From Clostridium sp. AWRP (GTDB lineage: Bacteria; Bacillota; Clostridia; Clostridiales; Clostridiaceae), in assembly GCF_004006395.2 (NCBI RefSeq), contig NZ_CP029758.2:1178001-1242000 (forward strand): a DNA stretch of 64,000 nt. The letters run 5' to 3'. Made by a program: the position numbers and the translations under genes. Of this stretch, positions 31,445 to 40,343 are shown one piece after another (position 1 is the stretch's first letter; each line of letters opens with the position of its first letter). A model generated the notes under the pieces. It worked only from the letters and a program-made list of their open reading frames with translations, had not been told where the DNA came from and did not search any database.

Positions 31445-32521
31445 ATGTTTAAAAAAAGAATTGAAAGATTGAGAGAGGCCATGGACAGCCAACGGTTAGA
31501 TGCTGTTTTGTTGGTTGGAGATCCTAATAGAAATTATTTAAGTGGATTTACAGGAGATGAAAGTTTTTCACTTATAACTTTAGATAAAGCATTTTTTATA
31601 ACTGATTCAAGATTTACTGAACAGGCTAAACAGCAAGTTAAGGATTATGAAGTTTTAGAATATGGTAAAAGCGGTTCTTTTGTAAAATTTTTATCGGACT
31701 TGATAGGCAAATTTAAAGTACATAGGCTTGGATTTGAGGAAAATATAGTTTCTTACAGCCAGTATGAACTTTACCATAGTAATTTAGATTGTGAACTTGT
31801 ACCAATGAATGGAATTGTGGAAAAAATAAGAATTGTGAAAGATATGGAAGAAATAAATTCAATAAAAAATGCTGCAAAGATTGCGGATAAAGCTTTCGAG
31901 CACATGGTGAAATTCATAAAACCTGGTATGACAGAGAGAGAAGTTGGTTTAGAACTGGAATTTTACATGAAAAAGTTAGGAGCTAAGGATTTATCTTTTC
32001 CATCTATAGTTGCGTCTGGAGAGAGATCAAGTCTACCACATGGTCAGGCTACAGCAAAAGTTATAAAAAAAGGAGAATTCTTAACTTTGGATTTTGGTTG
32101 CATTTATGAAGAATATTGTTCTGATATGACAAGAACAGTTGTAATAGGTGAACCATCACAGAAAATGCTAGAGATATACAATATAGTATTGGAAGCTGAA
32201 GAACTTGCTTTAAAGGAATATAAACCAGAAATGCCAGCATCAAAATTAGATGCAGTTGCTAGAGATTATATAACTAGTAAAGGATATGGTCAGTACTTTG
32301 GACATAGTTTGGGTCATGGAGTAGGAAGAGAAATTCATGAGGCTCCTGTAATTGGATATAGAAATAATTCTAAATTAAAATCAGGAATGGTAGTAAGTGA
32401 TGAGCCAGGTATATACATACCTGATTTTGGTGGAGTAAGAATAGAGGATTTGGTAATGGTAACTGCAAATGGAGGAGAAACTTTATCCAAATCACCTAAG
32501 AATTTAATATGCATAAATTAA
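31445..32521 (+). CDS. pepP: Xaa-Pro aminopeptidase (M24)
   Basis: 358 residues: N-terminal creatinase-like domain (RIERLREAMDSQRLDAVLLV...) and a pita-bread M24 domain. Metal ligands are visible: LDFGCIYEEYCSDMTR (two Asp), GHSLGHGVGREIHE (His), VSDEPGIYI (Glu), GGVRIEDLV (Glu). It removes N-terminal residues preceding proline in the cytoplasm. The pepP-efp pairing is conserved in Firmicutes. GGGGGG lies 8 nt before the ATG. Confidence 0.95.
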   Translation: MFKKRIERLREAMDSQRLDAVLLVGDPNRNYLSGFTGDESFSLITLDKAFFITDSRFTEQAKQQVKDYEVLEYGKSGSFVKFLSDLIGKFKVHRLGFEENIVSYSQYELYHSNLDCELVPMNGIVEKIRIVKDMEEINSIKNAAKIADKAFEHMVKFIKPGMTEREVGLELEFYMKKLGAKDLSFPSIVASGERSSLPHGQATAKVIKKGEFLTLDFGCIYEEYCSDMTRTVVIGEPSQKMLEIYNIVLEAEELALKEYKPEMPASKLDAVARDYITSKGYGQYFGHSLGHGVGREIHEAPVIGYRNNSKLKSGMVVSDEPGIYIPDFGGVRIEDLVMVTANGGETLSKSPKNLICIN

Positions 32522-32849
32522 GTTGTTAGTATTACTTTATTTATATAACATATTTATATAGCATATTATGTTGTATAATATTAAATATATAAAAGAAAGT
32601 TCTATGAAAAATTAGATAAAAATCAAAACTAGGTCGAATAAGAATAAGAAAGGGGTTAAAACCGTTAATCCAACACTGCTTTTAGAAGTGTTGAAATATA
32701 GGGTTAGTTATATCCGAATTTACGTCCCTGGAGTGTGTGACCAAGCGAAAGTAGCTTATAGTGAAATCGGGCACTATGAATGGGAAAGTAAGCTTAAAAT
32801 CTTAGACAAATTTAATTAAGAGAAGAGTTTACATAACGGTATGTATATA
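32522..32849. other. Structured segment between pepP and efp (possible IS200/IS605-derived MITE)
   Basis: 328 bases without a gene. Stems: CAACACT (32671-32677) with AGTGTTG (32687-32693); AGCTTA (32753-32758) with TAAGCT (32789-32794), enclosing ATAGTG/CACTAT (32758-32763, 32772-32777); and TACATA-ACGG-TATGTA (32830-32845), ending 4 nt before the efp ATG. The GC-richer block 32640-32845 looks inserted. Subterminal hairpins resemble a palindrome-associated element; no transposase is present. Confidence 0.45.
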
Positions 32850-33407
32850 ATGATATCAGCAGGAGATTTAAGAAAGGGAACTACTTTTGAACAAGATGGA
32901 CAAGTGTACACAGTACTGGATTTCCTTCATGTAAAACCAGGAAAAGGGGCAGCATTTGTAAGGACAAAACTTAGAAATGTTATAACAGGATCAGTTACTG
33001 ATACTACTTTTAATCCAACTGCAAAATTGCAGGAGGCAGTTATAGAAAGAAAAGAAATGCAGTATTTATATTCAGATGGAGAATTGTATTATTTTATGGA
33101 TCAGGAAACATTTGAGCAAATTCCATTAGAATATGAAAAGGTAGAGGATGCAATAAAGTTTTTAAAGGAAAATATGTTTGCTATAATTAAATTTTATAAG
33201 GGTGAAGCATTTTCTGTTGAAGCTCCAAATTTTGTTGAACTTCAAATAACTCATACTGAACCAGGAGTTAAGGGAAATACTGCTACTAATGTATTAAAAC
33301 CAGCTACGCTTGAGACAGGAGCTGTTGTTCAAGTCCCTATATTTGTAAATGAGGGAGAAACTATAAGAATTGACACTAGAACTGGAGAATATATGGAAAG
33401 AGTTTAG
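32850..33407 (+). CDS. efp: Translation elongation factor P
   Basis: 185 residues from ATG 32850 (MISAGDLRKGTTF, the canonical EF-P start); an ATG at 32841 would add three residues. KOW-like N-terminal domain, then two OB domains; VKPGKGAAFVRTKLRN contains the conserved tip Lys, and the protein ends with the RIDTRTGEYMERV signature. EF-P rescues ribosomes stalled at polyproline. No Shine-Dalgarno sequence is seen; a small hairpin occupies its place. Confidence 0.97.
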   Translation: MISAGDLRKGTTFEQDGQVYTVLDFLHVKPGKGAAFVRTKLRNVITGSVTDTTFNPTAKLQEAVIERKEMQYLYSDGELYYFMDQETFEQIPLEYEKVEDAIKFLKENMFAIIKFYKGEAFSVEAPNFVELQITHTEPGVKGNTATNVLKPATLETGAVVQVPIFVNEGETIRIDTRTGEYMERV

Positions 33408-33446
33408 CCAATACTAATGGTAAAATAACTTTAAGGATGTGGTATT

Positions 33447-33848
33447 GTGAATTCTATTATATCTAAAGTATCCTATCTAAATGGTCTAGTAGATGGACTA
33501 AAAATTGATAAAAGTACTAATGAAGGAAAAATGCTAATAGAAATTGTTAATGTACTTAAAAGCATGGCAGAAGAAATTGATGATATGTCCAGAGCTCAAA
33601 AAGATATGGAAGATTATGTGGATGCCATGGATGAAGATTTAGCGGATTTACAAGACAACTTATATGATGATGATTATGAAATCTGTAAGTGTAAGGATGA
33701 AGGAGAAAACTTTACTGAAATACAGTGTCCAAATTGCAATGATGCCGTATATGTAGATAAGGATATATTAGAACAACGAGAAGAATTAACGTGTCCAAAT
33801 TGCCATAGTAGTATTCCTATTAAGGATGAACTTAAGAAAAGTAAATAA
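33447..33848 (+). CDS. CD1247-type zinc-ribbon protein
   Basis: 133 residues from GTG 33447 with AAGGATGT upstream. Helical N-terminal half (SYLNGLVDGLKIDKSTNEGKM, an N-terminal domain widespread in clostridia), an acidic linker, then CPNCNDAVYVDKD...CPNCHSSIPI, a rubredoxin-like zinc ribbon. It sits between efp and spoIIIAA in many clostridia; the function is unknown to me. A strong terminator follows. Confidence 0.8.
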   Translation: MNSIISKVSYLNGLVDGLKIDKSTNEGKMLIEIVNVLKSMAEEIDDMSRAQKDMEDYVDAMDEDLADLQDNLYDDDYEICKCKDEGENFTEIQCPNCNDAVYVDKDILEQREELTCPNCHSSIPIKDELKKSK

Positions 33849-33857
33849 GCAGTTTTA

Positions 33858-33896
33858 AATCCTATTGAAGTTTATAACTTCGATAGGATTTTTTTA
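33858..33896 (+). terminator. Terminator before spoIIIA operon
   Basis: AATCCTAT.GAAGT and ACTTC.ATAGGATT pair around a 4-nt loop, followed by seven T residues. Confidence 0.9.
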
Positions 33897-33966
33897 TTTT
33901 ATTTCTATTTATGTGGAATAATTTTTACATAATCAAAATAGGAATTAATATAAAGAAATAAAGGAG

Positions 33967-34893
33967 ATGAGAGAGATAGATACTAAAGAAATTTTAAACA
34001 TTATACCTGAAAATTTAAAAATTGCCATAGGTGATTTAATAGAATCCCCTAATTTACAAGAGATAAGGATAAGGGCGGATAGGCCTTTGATACTTCAGTT
34101 AGGTGAAAGGGAAATTGTATGTAAATATATTCCTAAATTAGAAGATATAAAGACAATAATTAAAAGGATGAGTAATTATTCTATATATGCTTTTGAAGAA
34201 GAAATTAAGCAGGGATATATAACTATTAAAGGTGGACATAGAGTAGGAATATGCGGAAGATGTGTTATGGAGAAAGATGAAGTTAAAACCATAAAGGATA
34301 TCGCATCTTTTAATATCAGAATATGTAGGGAAATAGTTAATTGTTCGGATTCAATAATCAAATTCATTTCAAAAGGAAATGAAATAATAAACACCATAAT
34401 AATTTCACCTCCTAAATGTGGAAAAACTACTTTAGTAAGAGATATTGTAAGAAATATTTCACAGGGTGTTAAAAACATAGGACTTACGGGAAAGAAAGTA
34501 TCTGTTATAGACGAAAGAAGTGAAATAGGAGCTTGTTTTAATGGAGTTCCCCAGTTAAATGTTGGCATCAGAACAGACATATTAGATGGGTGTCCCAAAA
34601 GCCAGGGAATAATAATGGCAATAAGGAGCATGTCTCCAGAAGTTATAGTCTGTGATGAAATAGGAACTTACAAGGATATGGATAGTATTGTGACTGCTTT
34701 AAATTCAGGGATAAGTCTAATTATAACTATTCACGGCTATGGAATAGAGGATTTATATAACAGGCCTGTTTTTAAAGAAATAGTTGAAAATAAGGTATTT
34801 AACAGGGCTATAGTACTTAGCAATAGAAAAGGTGCAGGAACAGTGGAATATATATATGATTTCCCTAAAAATTCAGTAATATGGAGGGGATAA
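33967..34893 (+). CDS. spoIIIAA: Stage III sporulation ATPase SpoIIIAA
   Basis: 308 residues; a T2SS/T4P-type ATPase of the SpoIIIA-Q channel between mother cell and forespore. P-loop ISPPKCGKTTLVRDI, Walker B-like PEVIVCDEIGT, and RIRADRPLIL near the N-terminus are visible. First gene of the eight-gene operon. The only strong ribosome-binding site, AAGGAG (33961-33966), touches the ATG with no spacer, so initiation may be poor or the true start may be slightly different. Confidence 0.95.
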   Translation: MREIDTKEILNIIPENLKIAIGDLIESPNLQEIRIRADRPLILQLGEREIVCKYIPKLEDIKTIIKRMSNYSIYAFEEEIKQGYITIKGGHRVGICGRCVMEKDEVKTIKDIASFNIRICREIVNCSDSIIKFISKGNEIINTIIISPPKCGKTTLVRDIVRNISQGVKNIGLTGKKVSVIDERSEIGACFNGVPQLNVGIRTDILDGCPKSQGIIMAIRSMSPEVIVCDEIGTYKDMDSIVTALNSGISLIITIHGYGIEDLYNRPVFKEIVENKVFNRAIVLSNRKGAGTVEYIYDFPKNSVIWRG

Positions 34894-34894
34894 A

Positions 34895-35413
34895 ATGTTA
34901 AAGCTTTTAGGATGTATTATGGTAATATGTGCTTCCACTGGAATTGGATTTATATGGGGAGAAAATTTGAAAGGCAGAGTTAGACAACTGAAGGAAGCAC
35001 AAAGATGTATCAACCAACTTCAAAACGAAATAATATACACACACACACCATTACCAGAAGCTATTTTAAATACAGCATCTAAAAGTGTAAATCCTATTAA
35101 AGATGTGCTTGAAGAAATATCTCATATTTTAGAAGAAAATTCTGTTGACAGTGTATATGAAGCTTTTAATATGACATTTAAAAAGAAGAAAGATGTTCTA
35201 AATTTGAAAAATGAAGATATAGGGGCACTGATAGATTTATCTAAAACACTTGGGGAATCAGATATAGAAGGACAGAAAAGAATGTTTTCACTTGCCCTAG
35301 AAAATATAAAAAATCAAATTGAAATTTCAGAAATTTCAATGAATAAAAACTTGAAAATGTACAGATGTCTTGGATTTTCTTTAGGTGCAGTGGTGGTGAT
35401 AATTTTAGTCTAA
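34895..35413 (+). CDS. spoIIIAB: SpoIIIAB
   Basis: 172 residues: N-terminal membrane segment (LGCIMVICASTGIGFIWGE), a helical bundle (LKEAQRCINQLQNEIIYTHTPLPEA) and a C-terminal membrane segment (LGFSLGAVVVIILV). GspF-like platform component of the SpoIIIA channel, made under sigma-E in the mother cell. Begins one base after spoIIIAA stops. Confidence 0.93.
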   Translation: MLKLLGCIMVICASTGIGFIWGENLKGRVRQLKEAQRCINQLQNEIIYTHTPLPEAILNTASKSVNPIKDVLEEISHILEENSVDSVYEAFNMTFKKKKDVLNLKNEDIGALIDLSKTLGESDIEGQKRMFSLALENIKNQIEISEISMNKNLKMYRCLGFSLGAVVVIILV

Positions 35414-35470
35414 ACTGCAGGTACACATTAATTAAATTTCTTATAAGAAATGAAAGGGAGAGATAATTAA

Positions 35471-35668
35471 ATGATGGACATAAGCTTAATTTTTAAAATA
35501 GCAGGAGTGGGTATGATTGTCATACTCATAAACAAAGTTTTAGAAGCCAGTGGGAAAGGTGATTATGCAGTGGTGACCAATTTAGCAGGAATTTTAATTG
35601 TCCTCATGATGGTAATTAATTTAGTAAATAAATTATTTACCACAGTCAGAACTATGTTTCAACTTTAG
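35471..35668 (+). CDS. spoIIIAC: SpoIIIAC
   Basis: 65 residues, two membrane segments (ISLIFKIAGVGMIVILINKVL and VVTNLAGILIVLMMVINLV). Small integral protein of the SpoIIIA channel. AAGGGAGAG precedes ATG 35471. Confidence 0.93.
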   Translation: MMDISLIFKIAGVGMIVILINKVLEASGKGDYAVVTNLAGILIVLMMVINLVNKLFTTVRTMFQL

Positions 35669-35677
35669 GAGAAAGTT

Positions 35678-36061
35678 ATGGAGATAATTAAGGTAGTAGC
35701 GTTTGCTTTTATAGCACTGTTTTTAGTACTTCTATTTAAAGGAAAAAGAGATGACATAGCAGTTTATATAAGTATAGCTGCAGGAATAATTATATTCCTA
35801 TTTATGATAGCAAAGATAACGGCAGTACTTCAGTTTATTCAGCAATTAGCTGCTAAGGCAAATATAGATTTTATTTATTTAACCACTGTATTTAAAATAA
35901 TTGCTATTGCATATTTAGCTTCTTTTTGCAGTGAAATATGTAAAGATGCTGGACAAGGAAATTTAGGAGCAAAGGTTGAATTTGCAGGTAAAATATTAAT
36001 TTTAGTACTTGCAATTCCTATACTTATGGCTGTTCTTCAGTCAATTTTAAAGATTATGTAG
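35678..36061 (+). CDS. spoIIIAD: SpoIIIAD
   Basis: 127 residues with three to four membrane segments; homologous in plan to SpoIIIAC with an added C-terminal half (KVEFAGKILILVLAIPILMAV). Channel component. AGGAGA lies before the ATG; 9-base gap to spoIIIAC. Confidence 0.93.
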   Translation: MEIIKVVAFAFIALFLVLLFKGKRDDIAVYISIAAGIIIFLFMIAKITAVLQFIQQLAAKANIDFIYLTTVFKIIAIAYLASFCSEICKDAGQGNLGAKVEFAGKILILVLAIPILMAVLQSILKIM

Positions 36062-36069
36062 GTGTTAAT

Positions 36070-37302
36070 ATGAAAAAGATTATATTGGGTTTAGTTATAG
36101 TTTTATTAATAGGCTTTAATGTACAAGCTTTTGACACCAGCAGCGGAGAAACAAATGTGCAGAATCAAATTAAAATAGAAAATAGTAATGACAGTAGTGT
36201 ACAGGATGACAAATATAATAAAACTCAAAATGAACAAAGCGAATCTGAAAAAGAGCAGATAGAAAAATTTTATGATTATATATCTAATATGAAGACAAAA
36301 AATGAAGTTCTTAAGGACATAGATGTAAGAGATTATGTGAAAGGTTTTCTGAAAACTGGGTCAGGAAATACATCTTTAAAGAAAATTATACGTGCACTTG
36401 CAATGTATGGGGTGAGAGAGGTAGCGGCTTCATTAAAACTTTTAGTACTTTTGATAGTAATTTCACTTATATGTGCATTACTTACTAATTTGCAGAGAGC
36501 TTTTAATGGAGAACAGTTATCTAATATAGCCTATTTTGCATGTTACTCACTAATAATAATAATAATGGCCAGAAGTTTTTATATAAGTGTGGATATTGCT
36601 AGATCTACTATAAAAGAAATGACTGATTTTATGGTTGCTTTAATACCTATACTTATAACTTTGGTGGCTGCAGTTGGAGGATTTGTAGAAGCATCAATTA
36701 TGGATCCTATTGTAATAGGTGCTATAACTATAAGTGCCAATTTATTTATGGATGTAATAATTCCTATAATATCCATGTCTTTTGTACTTCAGTTTGTAAA
36801 TAACTTATCTTCTGAATATAAAATAGACAAACTTACCAAACTATTAAATCAGATAGCACTTTGGGCACAGGGAATTATAATGACTGTATTTATAGGAATT
36901 ATAACTGTAAGAGGGATAACTTCTAAGACTATTGATGAAGTTACAGCAAAAACTGCTAAATTTGCAGTGGACAATTTTGTGCCTATAGTTGGGAAAAGTC
37001 TTTCAGATGCTGTATCTACTGTAGCAGGATATTCTATTTTACTAAAAAATTCGTTAAGCAGCTTGGGACTTGTAATTATTGTAGCAATATTGCTGTTTCC
37101 AGTAATAAAACTTTTGATTATTGTAGTAGCATATAAGCTTACTGCAGCTCTAATAGAACCTATAAGTGATGGAAGGCTTGTAAACTGTATAAACTCTGCA
37201 GGAAGCTCCATTGTACTTATAATGGCATGCCTCATATGTGTATCTGTTATGTTTTTCATAATGATATGTATAATAGCTGCAGCAGGAAAAATTACAATGT
37301 GA
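36070..37302 (+). CDS. spoIIIAE: SpoIIIAE
   Basis: 410 residues: signal peptide (IILGLVIVLLIGFNVQAFD), an acidic periplasm-facing segment, then about seven to eight membrane helices. Largest integral protein of the SpoIIIA complex, with a permease-like look. TAGGTG precedes ATG 36070. Confidence 0.94.
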   Translation: MKKIILGLVIVLLIGFNVQAFDTSSGETNVQNQIKIENSNDSSVQDDKYNKTQNEQSESEKEQIEKFYDYISNMKTKNEVLKDIDVRDYVKGFLKTGSGNTSLKKIIRALAMYGVREVAASLKLLVLLIVISLICALLTNLQRAFNGEQLSNIAYFACYSLIIIIMARSFYISVDIARSTIKEMTDFMVALIPILITLVAAVGGFVEASIMDPIVIGAITISANLFMDVIIPIISMSFVLQFVNNLSSEYKIDKLTKLLNQIALWAQGIIMTVFIGIITVRGITSKTIDEVTAKTAKFAVDNFVPIVGKSLSDAVSTVAGYSILLKNSLSSLGLVIIVAILLFPVIKLLIIVVAYKLTAALIEPISDGRLVNCINSAGSSIVLIMACLICVSVMFFIMICIIAAAGKITM

Positions 37303-37318
37303 AAGAGAGGAATACAAT

Positions 37319-37915
37319 ATGATTCAATCTTTAAAGGAGTGGCTGATAAACATATGTACTGCACTATTTTTTATTACAGCTATAGAAATGATATTGCCGG
37401 ATAATAGCATGAAGAAATATTGCAAATTTGTATTGGGACTTATTTTGATTACAGTATTCATTAATCCAGTAGTAAAAATATTCAATAAAGATTTTGATAT
37501 AAATCGGTATACTGAAAATGCTATAGAGAGTTTTGAAAAGGGATTTAATAGTAAAAGTCAATTAAACCAATTTAATGATTACAAGAAAAAAAACATGAAA
37601 GATACTATTGAAACTTTTAAAATGAATCTTGAAACTAAGTGTGAAGAAAGTCTTAAAGAAAAATATCCAGATGAAAGTTATAAAGTAAAAATAGATGCAA
37701 ATTATGATGAACAAAATAATAGTGTATGCATAAAAAATGTAAATGTTCAAGTTAAAGATGGAAGTGTGGAAAAAATAAAAAAGGTTGATATAAATACCAA
37801 AAGTGCTTCTGTCAGCAATTTGGATTCTGGAGATGACGATAAAAATGTAAAATTAAAAACTTATTTAAGCCAGGAATTAAATGTATCTAAAAACATTATA
37901 CATGTAAATTCTTAG
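37319..37915 (+). CDS. spoIIIAF: SpoIIIAF
   Basis: 198 residues: two N-terminal membrane segments (WLINICTALFFITAIEMIL, YCKFVLGLILITVFINPVV) and a soluble domain of the ring-building type. AGAGAGG precedes ATG 37319. Component of the SpoIIIA channel. Confidence 0.92.
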   Translation: MIQSLKEWLINICTALFFITAIEMILPDNSMKKYCKFVLGLILITVFINPVVKIFNKDFDINRYTENAIESFEKGFNSKSQLNQFNDYKKKNMKDTIETFKMNLETKCEESLKEKYPDESYKVKIDANYDEQNNSVCIKNVNVQVKDGSVEKIKKVDINTKSASVSNLDSGDDDKNVKLKTYLSQELNVSKNIIHVNS

Positions 37916-37932
37916 TTGGAGGAGTTAGTATT

Positions 37933-38568
37933 ATGAATTTAAAAAAGTGGTTAAAGGAGCTTTTTAATAATAAGAAGGTATCTAATGACAAAAAAAATAT
38001 TTTTAATTTGGCTGTATTATTTTTGCTAGGAGTACTTATAATTGTTACAATAAGTTTTTTTAAAAACTACAATAATGAAAGCAGTGTAAATACTTCTAAA
38101 AATTTAAATGATGACAGTAGTAAGAGTAATAATCAGCAGAGTTCTGCAGCTTCCAAACAAAGTAAGACTGAGGATTATGAAAAGTCAATGCAGGATAATT
38201 TGAAAAATACTCTAGAAAAAATGGATGGGGTAGGCAAAGTGGAAGTAATGATAAACTTTGAAAGTGGGGAAGAGAGTGTACCGGCAGTGAACATAACTGA
38301 TTCAACGAATAATACAGAAGAAAAGGATACTGAAGGTGGTACAAGAAACACTACCCAAAAGAACAATGGGAGTACGGTGGTTGTTACAAATGACGGCAGC
38401 AAATCACAACCGCTTATAGTTAAGACATATAATCCTAAAGTTTCAGGTGTGTGTGTTGTAGCTGAAGGAGCTGAAAACAAAATAACTCAACTCAGAATAT
38501 CAAAAGCTATAACAGATTTGTTTGGCATATCGGAAGATAAGGTAAATGTATATCCTATGAAAAAGTAG
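37933..38568 (+). CDS. spoIIIAG: SpoIIIAG
   Basis: 211 residues: one membrane segment (IFNLAVLFLLGVLIIVTISFF), a Ser/Asn-rich linker, then the ring domain with a beta insertion (VMINFESGEESVPAVNITD ... VVAEGAENKITQLRISKAI). Forms the large ring of the channel. TTGGAGGAG precedes ATG 37933. Confidence 0.93.
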   Translation: MNLKKWLKELFNNKKVSNDKKNIFNLAVLFLLGVLIIVTISFFKNYNNESSVNTSKNLNDDSSKSNNQQSSAASKQSKTEDYEKSMQDNLKNTLEKMDGVGKVEVMINFESGEESVPAVNITDSTNNTEEKDTEGGTRNTTQKNNGSTVVVTNDGSKSQPLIVKTYNPKVSGVCVVAEGAENKITQLRISKAITDLFGISEDKVNVYPMKK

Positions 38569-38610
38569 TATATAAGTATATTTTTTAGCATATAATTCTT
38601 TAGAAGATAA

Positions 38611-39186
38611 ATGGGGGGAGTTAAAATGAATAAAAAACAAGCTGTAATTATTGTGACTCTTTTAGCTTTAATTGTTTGTGTGGGAGTAGTTGCTACAAAG
38701 TTAAACAGTCCTATAAATTATGTAAATGGTGTTGACAATGGAAGCGGTAAGAGTGCAGTATCTTTTAATAGCAGCGATAATAAGAGTTCACAGGATAAGA
38801 GTACTCAAGCAAAAAGTACTCAGTCTAAAAGTGAGCAGTCGCAATTCTTTGAGGAGACACGGCTTACAAGGGATCAAAAAAATGCAGAAACTCTTCAAAC
38901 TTTGAAAAGTCTTATAGATGACAAAAATGTTTCTAACCAAAATCGTTCTGATGCGGAAAAAAAATATACTGCATTGGCTATGAATACTAATTATGAATTG
39001 AAAATAGAAAATACTCTAAAAAGTAAGGGATATAAAGATGTTATATGTTCTATAGAAAACAACAAGGCAAGGGTAATAGTTAAAGGTAAGAATAAATTGG
39101 AAGATAAGGATACAAGACAGATAAAAGATGTAGTTATGAGTATTTCAAACATTCAGGAAGTTGAAATCGAGGTAAAACAAGGTTAA
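38611..39186 (+). CDS. spoIIIAH: SpoIIIAH
   Basis: 191 residues from ATG 38611 (a second ATG at 38626 is nearer the hydrophobic segment). Membrane segment AVIIVTLLALIVCVGVVAT, a Ser/Lys/Gln linker, then a YscJ/FliF-like ring domain (KYTALAMNTNYELKIENTLKSKGYKDVICSI). It binds forespore SpoIIQ to close the channel. GGGGGGAG upstream. Confidence 0.93.
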   Translation: MGGVKMNKKQAVIIVTLLALIVCVGVVATKLNSPINYVNGVDNGSGKSAVSFNSSDNKSSQDKSTQAKSTQSKSEQSQFFEETRLTRDQKNAETLQTLKSLIDDKNVSNQNRSDAEKKYTALAMNTNYELKIENTLKSKGYKDVICSIENNKARVIVKGKNKLEDKDTRQIKDVVMSISNIQEVEIEVKQG

Positions 39187-39218
39187 AACAAAGTGAAGCA
39201 ATTACATAAATAAATTAA

Positions 39219-39247
39219 TTGTAAAAAAAATATCCATTTGATATAAT
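39219..39247 (+). promoter_or_regulatory. Promoter of asp23-like gene
   Basis: TTGTAA (39219-39224), 17-nt spacer, TATAAT (39242-39247), with TGA directly before the -10 (extended -10). Confidence 0.75.
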
Positions 39248-39296
39248 GTATGTAATGTGAGTCTTTCGATGATGTAAAAATCTAGGAGGTGAAACA

Positions 39297-39695
39297 ATGG
39301 AGGAAAATACAAATAACGAAATTGATATGGGTATTGTAAAAATATCTGATGAGGTTGTAGGTGTAATTGCAGGTCTTGCTACTACTGAAATAAAAGGTAT
39401 AGTTGGGATGAGTGCCAGTCTTGTAGGTGGAATTACTCAAATACTTACAGGAAAGAAAAACTTATCTAAAGGTGTTAAAGTGAGTGTAGGAGAAAATAGT
39501 GCAGCAATAGATTTATATGTAGTAGTAGAATACGGAGTAAGAATTCCTGATGTAGCACTTAAAGTTCAGGAAAATGTAAAGAGAGCAGTTCAATCTATGA
39601 CAGGATTAGATGTTTCAGCTATAAACATACATGTGCAAAATGTTATGATTCCTAAAACAGAAGAGAGCAATGATAATATAGAAGAAGAGCAATAG
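39297..39695 (+). CDS. Asp23/YqhY family protein
   Basis: 132 residues: IVKISDEVVGVIAGLATTEIKGIVGMS start and LYVVVEYGVRIPDVALKVQENVKRAV, the Asp23/YloU/YqhY signature. YqhY-type proteins are linked to fatty-acid/envelope homeostasis near acc genes in Bacillus; here it sits alone between spoIIIAH and nusB with its own promoter and terminator. AGGAGGTG precedes the ATG. Confidence 0.92.
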   Translation: MEENTNNEIDMGIVKISDEVVGVIAGLATTEIKGIVGMSASLVGGITQILTGKKNLSKGVKVSVGENSAAIDLYVVVEYGVRIPDVALKVQENVKRAVQSMTGLDVSAINIHVQNVMIPKTEESNDNIEEEQ

Positions 39696-39699
39696 TGTG

Positions 39700-39730
39700 C
39701 ACCCTCTGGATTCAGAGGGTGTTTCTATTT
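39700..39730 (+). terminator. Terminator of asp23-like gene
   Basis: CACCCTCTG (39700-39708) and CAGAGGGTG (39713-39721) with loop GATT; TTTCTATTT follows. Confidence 0.85.
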
Positions 39731-39744
39731 ACAGATATATTTGT

Positions 39745-39777
39745 ATACTTGAACTAGTGTACTAGTTTAAGTATAAT
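39745..39777 (+). promoter_or_regulatory. nusB operon promoter overlaid by a 30-bp palindrome
   Basis: TTGAAC (39749-39754), 17-nt spacer, TATAAT (39772-39777). A palindrome with 14-bp arms (39745-39758 and 39761-39774, 13 of 14 positions matching, centre GT) covers the promoter exactly from before the -35 into the -10. It would be an ideal repressor operator. Confidence 0.7.
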
Positions 39778-39836
39778 TATATCTGAAATGACAATAATTA
39801 TTTTTAGAAGAGTATATATCCAAGTAGGAGGAAAAT

Positions 39837-40313
39837 ATGAATAGAAAAAAATCCAGAGAGTTGATAATGAAATTATTATTTGAAATGAGTATAAATAGAG
39901 AAGATTTCAAGAGTGTTTTAGCAGACTTAGAAGATAATTTAGAAAAAAAAAATGAGAGCAAAGAAACTGATGGTGCCGAGGAAGTTTACAGTGAAAATGT
40001 TGATAAACTAAAAAATGTTGATATGGAATATGTAAAAAGGGTTGTAAAGGGAATAGAAGAGAATAAGGATAGTTTAGATAAGGACATTGAAAAATATCTT
40101 AGAAATTGGACGTTAAACAGACTGCCCAAAGTTGATGCTGCAATACTAAGAATTTGCACATATGAATTTTTATATGAACAGGATATTCCTGAAAAGGTAT
40201 CTATAAATGAGGCTATAGAACTTGCTAAAAAGTATTCTTCCGAAAAGTCTGCACCATTTATAAATGGTGTGCTTGGAAATATGATAAAAGACAAAAGCAT
40301 AAGTAAACAGTAA
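39837..40313 (+). CDS. nusB: Transcription antitermination factor NusB
   Basis: 158 residues; helical NusB fold with RELIMKLLFEMSINRED start and the LPKVDAAILRICTYEFLYE...PEKVSINEAIELAKKYSSEKSAPFINGVLG signature region. Binds boxA RNA with NusE in rRNA transcription. A charged insertion (~residues 35-60) makes it a little longer than usual. AGGAGG 8 nt before ATG; first gene of a long operon. Confidence 0.95.
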   Translation: MNRKKSRELIMKLLFEMSINREDFKSVLADLEDNLEKKNESKETDGAEEVYSENVDKLKNVDMEYVKRVVKGIEENKDSLDKDIEKYLRNWTLNRLPKVDAAILRICTYEFLYEQDIPEKVSINEAIELAKKYSSEKSAPFINGVLGNMIKDKSISKQ

Positions 40314-40343
40314 TTACAAATTAAACGCAAGGGGTTAAATAAT

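Noticed and set aside
34176..37364. Long leftward open frames within the spoIIIA operon (e.g. 34176-34631, 36849-37364)
   Set aside because: Antisense shadows of well-recognised genes with low-complexity hydrophobic products and no ribosome-binding sites.
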